From NCBI GenBank assembly GCA_963804045.1, contig CAWDOR010000002.1, forward strand, positions 62,001 to 126,000: DNA of 64,000 bases, read 5' to 3'. The stretch comes from Rhodoblastus sp963804045. GTDB taxonomy: Bacteria; Pseudomonadota; Alphaproteobacteria; Rhizobiales; Beijerinckiaceae. Shown here piece after piece: positions 20,909 through 29,085 of this stretch (within the stretch, counting starts at the first letter, position 1; each line of letters begins with the position of its first letter). Made by a program: the position numbers and the translations under genes. The notes beneath the pieces are model-generated. The model worked only from the letters and a program-made list of their open reading frames with translations, was not told where the DNA came from and ran no database searches.

Positions 20909-21295
20909 TCAAGTGGAAAGGCGCGAGCCTTCCTCCCCTTCTTTCTCCAGCCCCAGTTCGCGCCGCAGCTTGCGCGTCAGTCCGGCGGCGACCAGCCGGT
21001 GCGATTCGGAGATCAATTCGCGCAACTCCTGGCCGTCGACGACAAATCCATCGGCCTGAATCCATTTCAACCCGCGCGAGGCCAGATAGGGCGCGGGGCG
21101 AAATCCCGGCCTTTCCGGCAGGACCATGAAGCCGATTTCGCTGACCTTGAAGGAATAGGCCGGGGCGCCGTCCTCGCCGCCGCCAATGCAAAACACCTTG
21201 CCGCCGACCTTCCAGACATGGGCGCCGCCCCATTGCACGACATGGGTCGCCTGGCGAAGGCCGGCGCAGAACAGATTGTACTCGTCATGGGTCAT
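20909..21295 (-). CDS. MmcQ/YjbR family protein
   Basis: A 128-residue protein of the MmcQ/YjbR (CyaY-fold) family. The core reads ATHVVQWGGAHVWKVGGKVF, then FKVSEIGFMVLPERPGFRPAPYLASRGLKWIQ and LISESHRLVAAGL, which match the usual spacing of the family. Members have a DNA-binding-like fold but no settled function. A much longer open frame extends upstream to 22438, but that part is antisense to kdsD; the ATG at 21295 gives the normal family length. Divergent from kdsD with 87 bases between starts. Confidence 0.85.
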   Translation of the reverse strand: MTHDEYNLFCAGLRQATHVVQWGGAHVWKVGGKVFCIGGGEDGAPAYSFKVSEIGFMVLPERPGFRPAPYLASRGLKWIQADGFVVDGQELRELISESHRLVAAGLTRKLRRELGLEKEGEEGSRLST

Positions 21296-21382
21296 GGCTG
21301 GGCGTTTCTCGTCGTGCCGATTCCCATCCTGGCGATTTGCGGCGATTTGCCGTCGCCGGCGCGATGGTTTAGAGCGGATTTC

Positions 21383-22366
21383 ATGACAGAGGATCGCATG
21401 ACACGGGTCGCCCTGGAAGCCGCGCGCAAAAGCGTCGAGATCGAAACCGCCGGCCTGGCGCAATTGCGCGCCGCGCTGGACGGCGATCTCGGCGCCGCGC
21501 TGGAGCGGGCGATCGAAACCATTCGCACGGCGCGCGGGCGCGTCATCGTCTCGGGCATGGGCAAGTCGGGCCATATCGGCCGCAAGGTCGCGGCGACCCT
21601 GGCCTCGACCGGCACGCCGGCCTTTTTCCTGCACGCCGCCGAGGCCAGCCATGGCGATCTCGGCATGGTCACGCAGGACGACGTGCTGCTGGCCTTCTCC
21701 TGGTCGGGCGAGACGGCGGAGCTGGCCGATCTCATCGAATACGCCAAGCGCTACGCGGTGCCGCTGATCGCGCTCACCTCGCGGCGCGACAGCGCGCTCG
21801 GCCGCGCCGCCGATATTTTGCTGCTGCTGCCCCAGGTCGAGGAGGCCTGCCCCAACGGCTTGGCGCCGACCACCTCGACCACGCTGCAACTGGTGCTCGG
21901 CGACGCCCTGGCCGTGGCGCTGATCGAGGATCGCGGTTTTACCGCCGGCGATTTCCGCGTGTTCCACCCCGGCGGCAAGCTCGGCGCCCGGCTGCACAGG
22001 GTCGACGATCTCATGCACAGCGGCGCGGACATGCCGCTGCTGCCGGAAACCGCCAGCATGAGCGAGGTCATCCTGACCATGACCGGCAAGCGCTTCGGCT
22101 GCGTCGGCTTCACCGACGCCTCGGGCGCGCTGTCGGGCATCATCACCGACGGCGACCTGCGCCGCCACTGGGGCCCGGACATGCAGGGCAAGAGCCCGGC
22201 CGAGGTCATGACCCGCGCCCCGCGCACCGCGCCGCTCGGCTCGCTGGCCTCCTCGGCGCTGGAAATCATGAACCGGCGGAAAATCACCGTGCTGTTCATC
22301 CTGGATGAGGGCAAGCCCTCGGGCATTCTCCACATCCACGATCTCTTGCGCGCCGGCGTGGCGTGA
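21383..22366 (+). CDS. kdsD: Arabinose-5-phosphate isomerase (KpsF/GutQ family)
   Basis: A 327-residue enzyme that converts ribulose 5-phosphate to arabinose 5-phosphate, the first step toward Kdo of lipopolysaccharide. An N-terminal SIS domain (about residues 30-165) carries SGMGKSGHIGRKVAATL and SWSGETAEL. Two CBS domains follow (about 205-320; VGFTDASGALSGIITDGDLRRH is typical). ATG 21383 fits the family; the frame extends upstream without support. The parS site lies about 100 bases after its stop. No other Kdo gene is adjacent. Confidence 0.95.
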   Translation: MTEDRMTRVALEAARKSVEIETAGLAQLRAALDGDLGAALERAIETIRTARGRVIVSGMGKSGHIGRKVAATLASTGTPAFFLHAAEASHGDLGMVTQDDVLLAFSWSGETAELADLIEYAKRYAVPLIALTSRRDSALGRAADILLLLPQVEEACPNGLAPTTSTTLQLVLGDALAVALIEDRGFTAGDFRVFHPGGKLGARLHRVDDLMHSGADMPLLPETASMSEVILTMTGKRFGCVGFTDASGALSGIITDGDLRRHWGPDMQGKSPAEVMTRAPRTAPLGSLASSALEIMNRRKITVLFILDEGKPSGILHIHDLLRAGVA

Positions 22367-22462
22367 CGGCGGCGTTTCGCCGCGAATGTGGCAATTGTGG
22401 CGGCGGGTGAAAATCGATTTTCGCACGAAATGCGCCAATTGGGCGGAAATATGTTCATGTTA

Positions 22463-22478
22463 TGTTTCACGTGAAACA
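22463..22478. promoter_or_regulatory. parS centromere site (ParB binding)
   Basis: TGTTTCACGTGAAACA, a perfect 16-bp palindrome identical to the bacterial parS consensus bound by chromosomal ParB. In alphaproteobacteria such sites cluster near the replication origin. A further half site, GTGAAACA, follows 15 bases downstream. It is intergenic, just after kdsD. Confidence 0.88.
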
Positions 22479-22616
22479 CCCCCCGCGTTGCGCGTGAAAC
22501 AGGTTTAAGCGATTGTTGTAACGATAAAAACTCAGACGCGAGCCCCGGCGGCGTCCCGACCCAAACCCGTTTTCACCTGCGATTTCAACATGCTCAACCG
22601 GCAGGTGGTCATGCGT

Positions 22617-22632
22617 AAAAACACGTGTTTTT
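22617..22632. repeat. 16-bp perfect palindrome with CACGTG core
   Basis: AAAAACACGTGTTTTT, perfectly self-complementary, about 140 bases from parS. It shares the CACGTG core with parS but not the flanks. It could be a protein site, or as RNA a weak hairpin followed by U residues. Role unknown. Confidence 0.5.
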
Positions 22633-22889
22633 CGTCGAAAATCGTGTGTTCTCGCGCAAAATGCGCATGTTTTCGCAGGTTTTGCGCGATTCGTTTTCAA
22701 CCTGAGATAGAAATTGGCGAAAATCCGGGTCAAAAATCGGAATCAAAGGCGCCAAAACCAGACCTCATGCCGCGACGACGATAAAGCGTCAGGCGAACAC
22801 GCGCCTTAAGGCCAGGGCCAGCGTCCAAACGCCCGCGAAAGCGGGTCGGATGAGGGCGGCGCCACGCCTTCAACCTTTGAAAGCCGTCG

Positions 22890-23159
22890 CTACTTCGTCG
22901 CCAGAGCATTGCGAATAAGCCCCAGCGCAATATCGCAACCCCCGATCACCGTGCTGTTGGGAATGCGCAACACGCGATATCCCTGCGATTGCAGCCAGAT
23001 CGTCCGGCGCGCATCGTGAAGCTTCTGTTCCGGCGCATCGTGCGGCGCACCGTCGAGTTCAACAATCAGCCTGTCCTCTACGCACAAAAAATCAGCGACA
23101 TACTTGCCCTTATTTGCCTCAATCGCTGTTCGGCGCGGGCGTTTGGTCCTTGGCGACAT
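22890..23159 (-). pseudogene. DUF559 (Vsr-like endonuclease fold) protein, N-terminally truncated
   Basis: An 89-codon frame with the C-terminal two thirds of a DUF559 domain: YVADFLCVEDRLIVELDG, then DARRTIWLQSQGYRVLRIPN. These match the conserved strand carrying the acidic active-site residues of Vsr/restriction-like folds. About 45 residues that normally precede this (an RxLR..T.AE..LW..LR region) are missing. The only ATG lies inside the end of the cupin gene, 41 bases before its stop. I read it as a decayed fragment rather than a working gene, though a short functional form cannot be excluded. Confidence 0.6.
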
Positions 23160-23475
23160 GCACGGCGAGCCAGATCGTCGGCGGCTCCATCTGCGTCCAT
23201 TCGACCCGGTGGCGGCGATGCGGGGCGATCAGCAGGGCGTCGCCGGGTTGCAGAATCCGTTCTTGCGCCTCATCGGCGAAGCGCAGGCGCGCGGCGCCGG
23301 CGAGCAGCGCCACCCATTCGAAAGAGTCCTGATCGTACCAGAAGCCGGGCGGGCTGCTCTGGCCGGTGGAGACGATGCGCTCAATTCTGACGCCGGCGCG
23401 TTCGAACAGCGTGCGAAAATCCTCGTCGCCGCCGGGGGCGGGGAGGTCGTCGAAAAGATTGCGCGGCGCGGTCAT
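23119..23475 (-). CDS. Cupin domain protein
   Basis: A 118-residue single cupin barrel. The two cupin motifs can be followed: the first around WYDQDSFEWVALLAGAARLRF and the second LQPGDALLIAPHRRHRVEW, with histidines in the second motif as possible metal ligands. The first motif lacks the usual H-x-H, so metal binding may be incomplete. Function is not predictable. It is on the same strand as, and about 10 bases downstream of, the LysR regulator gene, and may be co-transcribed with it. Confidence 0.8.
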   Translation of the reverse strand: MTAPRNLFDDLPAPGGDEDFRTLFERAGVRIERIVSTGQSSPPGFWYDQDSFEWVALLAGAARLRFADEAQERILQPGDALLIAPHRRHRVEWTQMEPPTIWLAVHVAKDQTPAPNSD

Positions 23476-23485
23476 GGCGAGGCGG

Positions 23486-24385
23486 TCAGGGCGGGTCGAG
23501 GAACAGGGCTTTGTTGGCTTCGGTCACCGCGTAAATATGGTCGGCGACGGCGCGGATTTGCGGGAAGTCGCGGCCGTCGGCGTGCATCAGCAGATAAAAA
23601 CTGCGGGTTATGGAAATATCCGCCGGCAGGATCGGCACGAGATCGGGGAATTGCCGGGCCAAAAAGCGCGGCAGCATGGCGACGCCAAGGCCGGCCAGCG
23701 CCGCCTGCAATTGGGCGATGAGATTGGCGCTGCGGATTTGCGCCGACAGGCCTGGCAGGATTTGCGGGAGATAATCGAGTTCCGGGGTGAACAGCAATTC
23801 GGCGATATAGCCGATGAGGCGGCGGGTTTTGAGCGCCTCGCGGCTTTCGATCGCGCCATGCCGGGCGAGATAGTCGCGCGACGCATAGAGAAACAGCCGG
23901 TAATCCACCAGCTTGCGGCCGAAAATCCGGCCCTCGCGCGGCAGAGCGAGGCTGATGGCTATGTCGGCCTCGCGCTTCGACAGGCTGAACAGCCGGGCGG
24001 TGGCCACCAGCTCCAATTGCAGGTCGGGATGCTTGTCGGCCAGTGGGCCGAGGCGGGCGGCGAGGAAAAACGAGCCGAAGCCGTCGGGCGCGCCGATGCG
24101 CACCGCGCCGGCGAGCCGCGCCGCGCCGCCGGAAATCTCCGCCTGGCCGCCGCGTATCTGCGATTCGATCAATTCGGCCATGGTCGCGGCGCGGCGGCCG
24201 GCGTCGGTCAGCTCATAGCCAGTCTTGCGCCGGGCGAAGAGTTTCGCGCCTATGTCGCGCTCGAGCCGGTCGATGCGGCGGATGATGGTGGCGTGATCGA
24301 CGCCAAGCCGTTTGGCGGCGGCCGAGACCGTGCCGTCGCGCGCCACCGCCAGACAGAATTGCAGATCGTTCCAGTCGAGCGCCAT
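23486..24385 (-). CDS. LysR family transcriptional regulator
   Basis: A 299-residue regulator. The N-terminal winged helix-turn-helix reads DWNDLQFCLAVARDGTVSAAAKRLGVDHATIIRRIDRLERDIGAKLF, a textbook LysR start apart from A for V changes. The effector-binding domain follows from about residue 90. The frame runs upstream to 25108, but only antisense to the next gene; ATG 24385 is the true start. It is divergent from a 3-hydroxyisobutyryl-CoA hydrolase gene (111 bases apart), the usual layout for a LysR protein and its target. Confidence 0.92.
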   Translation of the reverse strand: MALDWNDLQFCLAVARDGTVSAAAKRLGVDHATIIRRIDRLERDIGAKLFARRKTGYELTDAGRRAATMAELIESQIRGGQAEISGGAARLAGAVRIGAPDGFGSFFLAARLGPLADKHPDLQLELVATARLFSLSKREADIAISLALPREGRIFGRKLVDYRLFLYASRDYLARHGAIESREALKTRRLIGYIAELLFTPELDYLPQILPGLSAQIRSANLIAQLQAALAGLGVAMLPRFLARQFPDLVPILPADISITRSFYLLMHADGRDFPQIRAVADHIYAVTEANKALFLDPP

Positions 24386-24496
24386 CGCTTGTCCTTGGGC
24401 CAGGGGCATATCTAGGCCCGGTTGGCGCTTTTCGGCAAATCCATTGCGCAAAATTGCCAAGTTTCGCGCCGCGCCGAGGCCGCCTATAGCTGGGGC

Positions 24497-25519
24497 ATGA
24501 CCGAAGAAGCTGAAATCCTCCTGTCCCGCGCCGGCCGTCTGGCCATTGTCACGCTCAACCGCCCCAAGGCGATCAATGCGCTCACCCTCAATATGGTGCG
24601 CGTCATGGCCAGCGCGTTGCGGGATTGGGCCGAGGACGACAGCGTCGGCGCCGTGCTGGTTCGCGGCGCCGGGCCGCGCGGCCTCTGCGCCGGCGGCGAT
24701 ATTGTCGCCATTTACAACGCGGCCCGCTCGGGCGATCCCGCGCCGGTCGAATTCTGGCGCGAGGAATATCGGCTCAATCTGGCCATGGCCGAGTACCCGA
24801 AACCCGTGATCGCCATCATGCATGGCATTGTCATGGGCGGCGGCGTCGGGATTTCCGCCCATGCGGCGCATCGCGTGGTCTGCGAGAATTCGACCGTGGC
24901 CATGCCGGAGGTCGGCATTGGCTTCATCCCCGATGTTGGCGGCACCTTTTTGCTGGCCCGGGCGCCGGGCGAATTGGGAACCCATCTGGCGCTGACGGCG
25001 GGTCGCGCCGGACCGGCGGATTGCCTGCTGGTCGGCCTCGCCGATTATTTTGTGCCGCAGGCCGAGCTTGAAGGATTGCCGGAACTTTTGCGCGATTGCG
25101 GCTCGCATGACGACGTGCGCGCCGCGCTGGGGAAGGTGGCGGCCTCAGCCGGGCCGGCGCCGCTGGCGGCTTCGAAAGCCTGGATCGACGCCGCCTATGC
25201 CGCCGAGACGGTCGAGGAGATCGCCGGCCGTCTGGCTGGGCGGGCGGAACCGGAGGCGGGGGAGGCTCTGGCGCAATTGCAAAAACACTCGCCGACCTCG
25301 TTGAAAGTGACCTTGCGCCTGCTGCGTCAGGCGCGGGCGGTCGGGCGGCTGGCGCCTTGTTTCGACATGGAGCTGGCGGCGGCGACCGCCTGTCTCGGCG
25401 GTCACGATTTTCCCGAGGGTATCAGGGCGGCGGTGATCGACAAGGACCGCGCGCCCCAATGGAAGCCGGCGCGGCTGGAGGATGTTGGCGAAGCCGAGAT
25501 GGCTCCTTATTTCGCCTGA
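24497..25519 (+). CDS. 3-hydroxyisobutyryl-CoA hydrolase (enoyl-CoA hydratase family)
   Basis: A 340-residue crotonase-fold enzyme. Length and motifs match the hydrolase of valine catabolism: GLCAGGDIVAIYN, FWREEYRLNLAMAEYPKPVIAIMHGIVMGGGVGIS (oxyanion hole), then ENSTVAMPEVGIGFIPDVGGTFLLAR, which includes the catalytic Glu. It releases 3-hydroxyisobutyrate from its CoA thioester. ATG 24497 is the first good start; the frame reaches back to 24422. Divergent from the LysR gene, which probably controls it. Confidence 0.88.
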   Translation: MTEEAEILLSRAGRLAIVTLNRPKAINALTLNMVRVMASALRDWAEDDSVGAVLVRGAGPRGLCAGGDIVAIYNAARSGDPAPVEFWREEYRLNLAMAEYPKPVIAIMHGIVMGGGVGISAHAAHRVVCENSTVAMPEVGIGFIPDVGGTFLLARAPGELGTHLALTAGRAGPADCLLVGLADYFVPQAELEGLPELLRDCGSHDDVRAALGKVAASAGPAPLAASKAWIDAAYAAETVEEIAGRLAGRAEPEAGEALAQLQKHSPTSLKVTLRLLRQARAVGRLAPCFDMELAAATACLGGHDFPEGIRAAVIDKDRAPQWKPARLEDVGEAEMAPYFA

Positions 25520-25543
25520 CCGGCGAAAACGCCGGTCGCGCCC

Positions 25544-25993
25544 TTAGATATGGAACATGGCCGCCGCTTCCGGCGGGTCGGTCAGGGCGCGGGCGTCGGC
25601 CAGAGTGTGATTGTCGAGCACATCGGCGATGGCGTTGCGGGCCTTGACCATGACCAGCCGCACGGCGCAGGCGCGCTCGTCGCCGCAATCGTCGCAGCGG
25701 CGATAGGCGGTGACGCTGGCGCATTGGATCGGCGCCAGGGGGCCGTCGAGCACACGCACGATCTGGCCGACGGTGATCTGATGCGCGGCTTGCGCCAGGG
25801 CATAGCCGCCGCCCTTGCCTTTTTTGGAAAACACCAGCCCGGCGTTGCGCAATTCCGAGAGAATCTGGTCGAGAAATTTCTTCGGGATATTGTTGCGGTC
25901 GGCGACGTCCTGGACCTGCGCCAGCACGCCCGGCTCGAGCCCGGCCAGATGGACCATGGCCTTGAGACCGTATTTTCCCTTGTTGGTCAGCAT
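25544..25993 (-). CDS. Rrf2 family transcriptional regulator, probably Fe-S containing
   Basis: A 149-residue Rrf2 protein. The start MLTNKGKYGLKAMVHLA, the wing KKGKGGGYALAQ and the C-terminal cysteine region CASVTAYRRCDDCGDERAC are typical of IscR/RirA/NsrR-like sensors. Several cysteines there could hold an iron-sulfur cluster, so iron, NO or redox sensing is likely. Which of these it senses cannot be decided. It lies alone and convergent with the hydrolase gene; the next gene on its upstream side is divergent. Confidence 0.9.
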   Translation of the reverse strand: MLTNKGKYGLKAMVHLAGLEPGVLAQVQDVADRNNIPKKFLDQILSELRNAGLVFSKKGKGGGYALAQAAHQITVGQIVRVLDGPLAPIQCASVTAYRRCDDCGDERACAVRLVMVKARNAIADVLDNHTLADARALTDPPEAAAMFHI

Positions 25994-26110
25994 GGGCAAA
26001 TCCTTTTGCGGCGGAGCATAACAGGATTGCCGGCGGAAATTCTAGTAAAGCGATGGAAAAGCAACGCGCGCTTTTCCGCTTTGCCCCTGTTCATGCGATA
26101 GTCCGGACCC

Positions 26111-27409
26111 ATGGACACCGAATCGCCGCGCGGCTTGAAAGCCGTTTTCGCCGACCGCAATCTGCTGCTGATGCTCGCCCTGGGCTTTTCCTCGGGCCTG
26201 CCGATCAAGCTGGTCTATTCCACGCCGTCGATCTGGTTTCACGAGGCCGGCGTTCCCCTGGCGACCATCACCCTGATTTACGAAATGACGCTGCCCTATT
26301 CGCTGAAATTTCTGTGGGCGCCCTTTGTCGATCAATATGATGCGCCCTTTTTCGGCGCGCGTTTCGGGCGGCGGCGCGGCTGGATGCTGGTGGCGCAAAT
26401 CGCCTGCGCGCTGGCGCTGCTCGGCGTGGCTTTCAGCGATCCCGCCCATAATCTCGCCTGGAGCGCGATTTTCGCCCTGGCTTTGGGTTTTTCCGGCGCG
26501 ACCCAGGATATTGTCATCGACGGCTGGCGCATCGCCGTGACGCCGCCGGAACGACAGGGCCTGATGGCCAGCGCGTCCATGTACGGCTATAATATCGCGC
26601 TGTTTGTCGCGGGCGCCGGGACACTTTTTCTGGCGCAATTCGCCTCCTGGAGGCTCGCCTATCTGGCCATGGCGGCGCTGATGTCGGTTGGCGCGCTGGC
26701 TTGTCGCTATGCGCCGGAGCCGCCTTCGACCGGCCGTTTGCACGCCAAAGTCTCGCTGCGCGACGCCATTGTCGATCCGCTTAAGGAAATTTTCCAACGG
26801 CTTGGCCCCAATGTCACACTGTTCTTGCTGTTGATCGCCATCTACCGCCTGCCCGATTATGTCTCCGGCGCCATGGCCAATCTCCTGTACAGTTCCGTTG
26901 GTTTTTCCAAGGCAGAAATCGCCACGGTGACCAAGCTTTATGGATTCTGGATCGGCCTTGCCGGGATTTTCGTCGGCGGCGTCTCGGTGGCGCGCCTCGG
27001 GCTGATGCCTTCCATGCTGATTGGCGGGATCGCCGCCTCGCTGTCGCATCTCAGCTTCGCCTGGCTCGCCGTCAGCGGGCCGCGACTCGATGTGTTCACG
27101 GTGGCGATCAGCGTCGAGAATTTCGCCACATTTTACGCCAGCACCGTGCTGATCGCCTTCATGTCCACCATTGTTTCGCCCGCCTATGCGGCGACCCAAT
27201 ATGCCGTTGTCACCTCGATCTATGCGCTGGTGGGTAAATTCGCCGGCGGGGCTTCCGGCAGGCTCGTCGAGATTTTCGGCTTTCCGACATTTTTCGTTGG
27301 AACGGCCTGCATCGGCCTTCCCGTCGTCGCGCTGTGCCTCATCGTCTGGCGCGTGCAGGCGAAGCGCGTAAAAATGGACTCTGGCGCCGAGCAAAACTCT
27401 CTGGCATGA
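26111..27409 (+). CDS. AmpG-like MFS permease
   Basis: A 432-residue permease with about 12 hydrophobic helices. The AmpG signatures are present: LGFSSGLPIKLVYSTPSIWF in helix 1, LKFLWAPFVDQYDAPFFG before the helix 2-3 loop, and GATQDIVIDGWRI. AmpG imports anhydro-muropeptides from the periplasm for cell-wall recycling and, where present, beta-lactamase induction. Some relatives in alphaproteobacteria have other substrates. It is followed 23 bases later by pgm on the same strand. Confidence 0.87.
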   Translation: MDTESPRGLKAVFADRNLLLMLALGFSSGLPIKLVYSTPSIWFHEAGVPLATITLIYEMTLPYSLKFLWAPFVDQYDAPFFGARFGRRRGWMLVAQIACALALLGVAFSDPAHNLAWSAIFALALGFSGATQDIVIDGWRIAVTPPERQGLMASASMYGYNIALFVAGAGTLFLAQFASWRLAYLAMAALMSVGALACRYAPEPPSTGRLHAKVSLRDAIVDPLKEIFQRLGPNVTLFLLLIAIYRLPDYVSGAMANLLYSSVGFSKAEIATVTKLYGFWIGLAGIFVGGVSVARLGLMPSMLIGGIAASLSHLSFAWLAVSGPRLDVFTVAISVENFATFYASTVLIAFMSTIVSPAYAATQYAVVTSIYALVGKFAGGASGRLVEIFGFPTFFVGTACIGLPVVALCLIVWRVQAKRVKMDSGAEQNSLA

Positions 27410-27432
27410 AGCGGCGTTCAAATTTTTAGCGG

Positions 27433-29085
27433 ATGCCAGAAATGTCCGAGACCCTGTCGATCGAAATCGTCGCGACCAAGCCCTTTTCCGACCAGCGTCC
27501 GGGCACTTCCGGTCTGCGCAAGAAGACCAGGCATTTTCAGCAGCCGCATTATCTCGCCAATTTCGTCCAGTCGATTTTCGCCTCGCTCGAGGGGTTTGCA
27601 GGCAAGGCGCTGGTGGTTGGCGGCGATGGCCGCTTCTTCAACCGCGAGGCCATCCAGATCATCGTGAAAATGGCGGCGGCCAATGGTTTTGGCGAAGTGA
27701 TCGTCGGCCAGGGCGGCATTCTCTCGACGCCCGCCGCTTCCGCCGTCATCCGTCACGAACAGGCCTTTGGCGGCATTGTGCTCTCGGCCAGCCATAATCC
27801 CGGTGGCCCCGACGCCGATTTCGGCATTAAATATAATATTTCCAATGGCGGCCCGGCCCCGGAAAAAATCACCGAGGCGATTTTCGAACACAGCAAGACC
27901 ATCGACAGCTATAAAATCGTCGAGGCCGACGATATCGACATCGACAGGCTCGGCGAAACATTTATCGGCGTGACAAAGGTGCGGATCATCGATCCCGTGG
28001 CGATCTATCGCGATCTGATGGCCAGCCTGTTCGATTTCGCCGCGATCAAGGCGATGTTCGCCGCGGGCTTCACCATGAAATTCGACGCCATGAGCGCGGT
28101 CACTGGCCCCTACGCCCTGGCGATTCTCGAAAGGGAACTGGGCGCGGCGCCGGGCACGGTGCTGAATGGCGAGCCTTTGCCGGATTTCGGCCATCACCAC
28201 CCCGACCCCAATCTGGTCCATGCCAAGCATCTTTACGATCTGGCCATGTCGCCCGTATCACCGGATATCTGCGCCGCTTCCGACGGCGATGGCGACCGCA
28301 ATCTGGTGATCGGGCGCGGTCAGTTCGTCACCCCCTCGGATTCCCTGGCGATCATCGCCGCCAACGCTCATCTCGCCCCGGGCTACAAGGCGGGGATCGC
28401 TGGGATCGCGCGCTCCATGCCGACCAGTCGCGCCGCCGACCGCGTCGCCGAGAAGCTTGATGTCGGCATGTACGAGACGCCAACCGGCTGGAAATTCTTC
28501 GGCAATCTGCTCGACGCCGGCAAAGTGACGATCTGCGGCGAGGAAAGCGCCGGGGCGGGTTCAAACCATGTCCGCGAAAAGGACGGGCTCTGGGCTATTC
28601 TGATGTGGCTGAACATTCTGGCGGCGCGAAAACAAAGCGTGAGGGACATCGTCCGCGCCCATTGGGCCGAATATGGCCGGAACTATTATTCCCGCCACGA
28701 TTACGAGGAGGTCGCCACAGAAGGCGCCAACGCCCTGATCGCCGCCTTGCGCGAAAAATTGCCTGGGCTCGCCGGCCAGTCCTTTGGCGCGCTGAAGATC
28801 GAGGCCGCCGACGATTTCGCCTATCTTGACCCGATTGATGGGTCCGTGTCGAAACAGCAGGGCGTGCGCATTCTGTTCGCCGGGGGATCGCGCATCGTCT
28901 ATCGCCTGTCCGGCACCGGCACCTCCGGCGCCACCCTGCGTGTCTATATCGAGCGCTACGAGCCCGATCCCGTCAGGCACGATCTGGAGACGCAGGACGC
29001 GCTGGCCGATCTGATCGCTTTGGCGGAAAGCCTCGCGGAAATCCGGAAATTTACCGGCCGCGGCGCGCCGAGCGTGATTACCTGA
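27433..29085 (+). CDS. pgm: Phosphoglucomutase, alpha-D-glucose phosphate specific
   Basis: A 550-residue enzyme interconverting glucose 1-phosphate and glucose 6-phosphate for glycogen and exopolysaccharide synthesis. Key sites: FGTSGLR-equivalent PGTSGLRKKT, phosphoserine loop LSASHNPGGPDADFG (Ser120), metal loop ASDGDGDRNLVIG and sugar loop GEESAGAGSNHVREKDG. ATG 27442 is a possible start three codons later. It overlaps the convergent membrane protein gene by eight bases. Confidence 0.96.
   Translation: MPEMSETLSIEIVATKPFSDQRPGTSGLRKKTRHFQQPHYLANFVQSIFASLEGFAGKALVVGGDGRFFNREAIQIIVKMAAANGFGEVIVGQGGILSTPAASAVIRHEQAFGGIVLSASHNPGGPDADFGIKYNISNGGPAPEKITEAIFEHSKTIDSYKIVEADDIDIDRLGETFIGVTKVRIIDPVAIYRDLMASLFDFAAIKAMFAAGFTMKFDAMSAVTGPYALAILERELGAAPGTVLNGEPLPDFGHHHPDPNLVHAKHLYDLAMSPVSPDICAASDGDGDRNLVIGRGQFVTPSDSLAIIAANAHLAPGYKAGIAGIARSMPTSRAADRVAEKLDVGMYETPTGWKFFGNLLDAGKVTICGEESAGAGSNHVREKDGLWAILMWLNILAARKQSVRDIVRAHWAEYGRNYYSRHDYEEVATEGANALIAALREKLPGLAGQSFGALKIEAADDFAYLDPIDGSVSKQQGVRILFAGGSRIVYRLSGTGTSGATLRVYIERYEPDPVRHDLETQDALADLIALAESLAEIRKFTGRGAPSVIT

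Larger units (their letters stand above)
22367..22889. other. Gene-free stretch holding parS and a second CACGTG palindrome
   Basis: I find no convincing gene here on either strand. The stretch contains a perfect parS site (22463-22478), a half site GTGAAACA at 22494-22501, and a separate 16-bp palindrome at 22617-22632. It also holds an A/T-richer block (about 22600-22750) in which TTTTCG/CGAAAA-type motifs recur. A short hairpin GCGGCG-TTT-CGCCGC directly follows the kdsD stop. Confidence 0.6.

Noticed and set aside
20909..22438. A 509-codon frame that would extend the MmcQ/YjbR protein upstream
   Set aside because: The extension is entirely antisense to kdsD; only the last 128 codons match the family.
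22467..22733. An 88-codon frame covering parS
   Set aside because: No ribosome site, no recognised family, and its end is made of the parS sequence read as codons.
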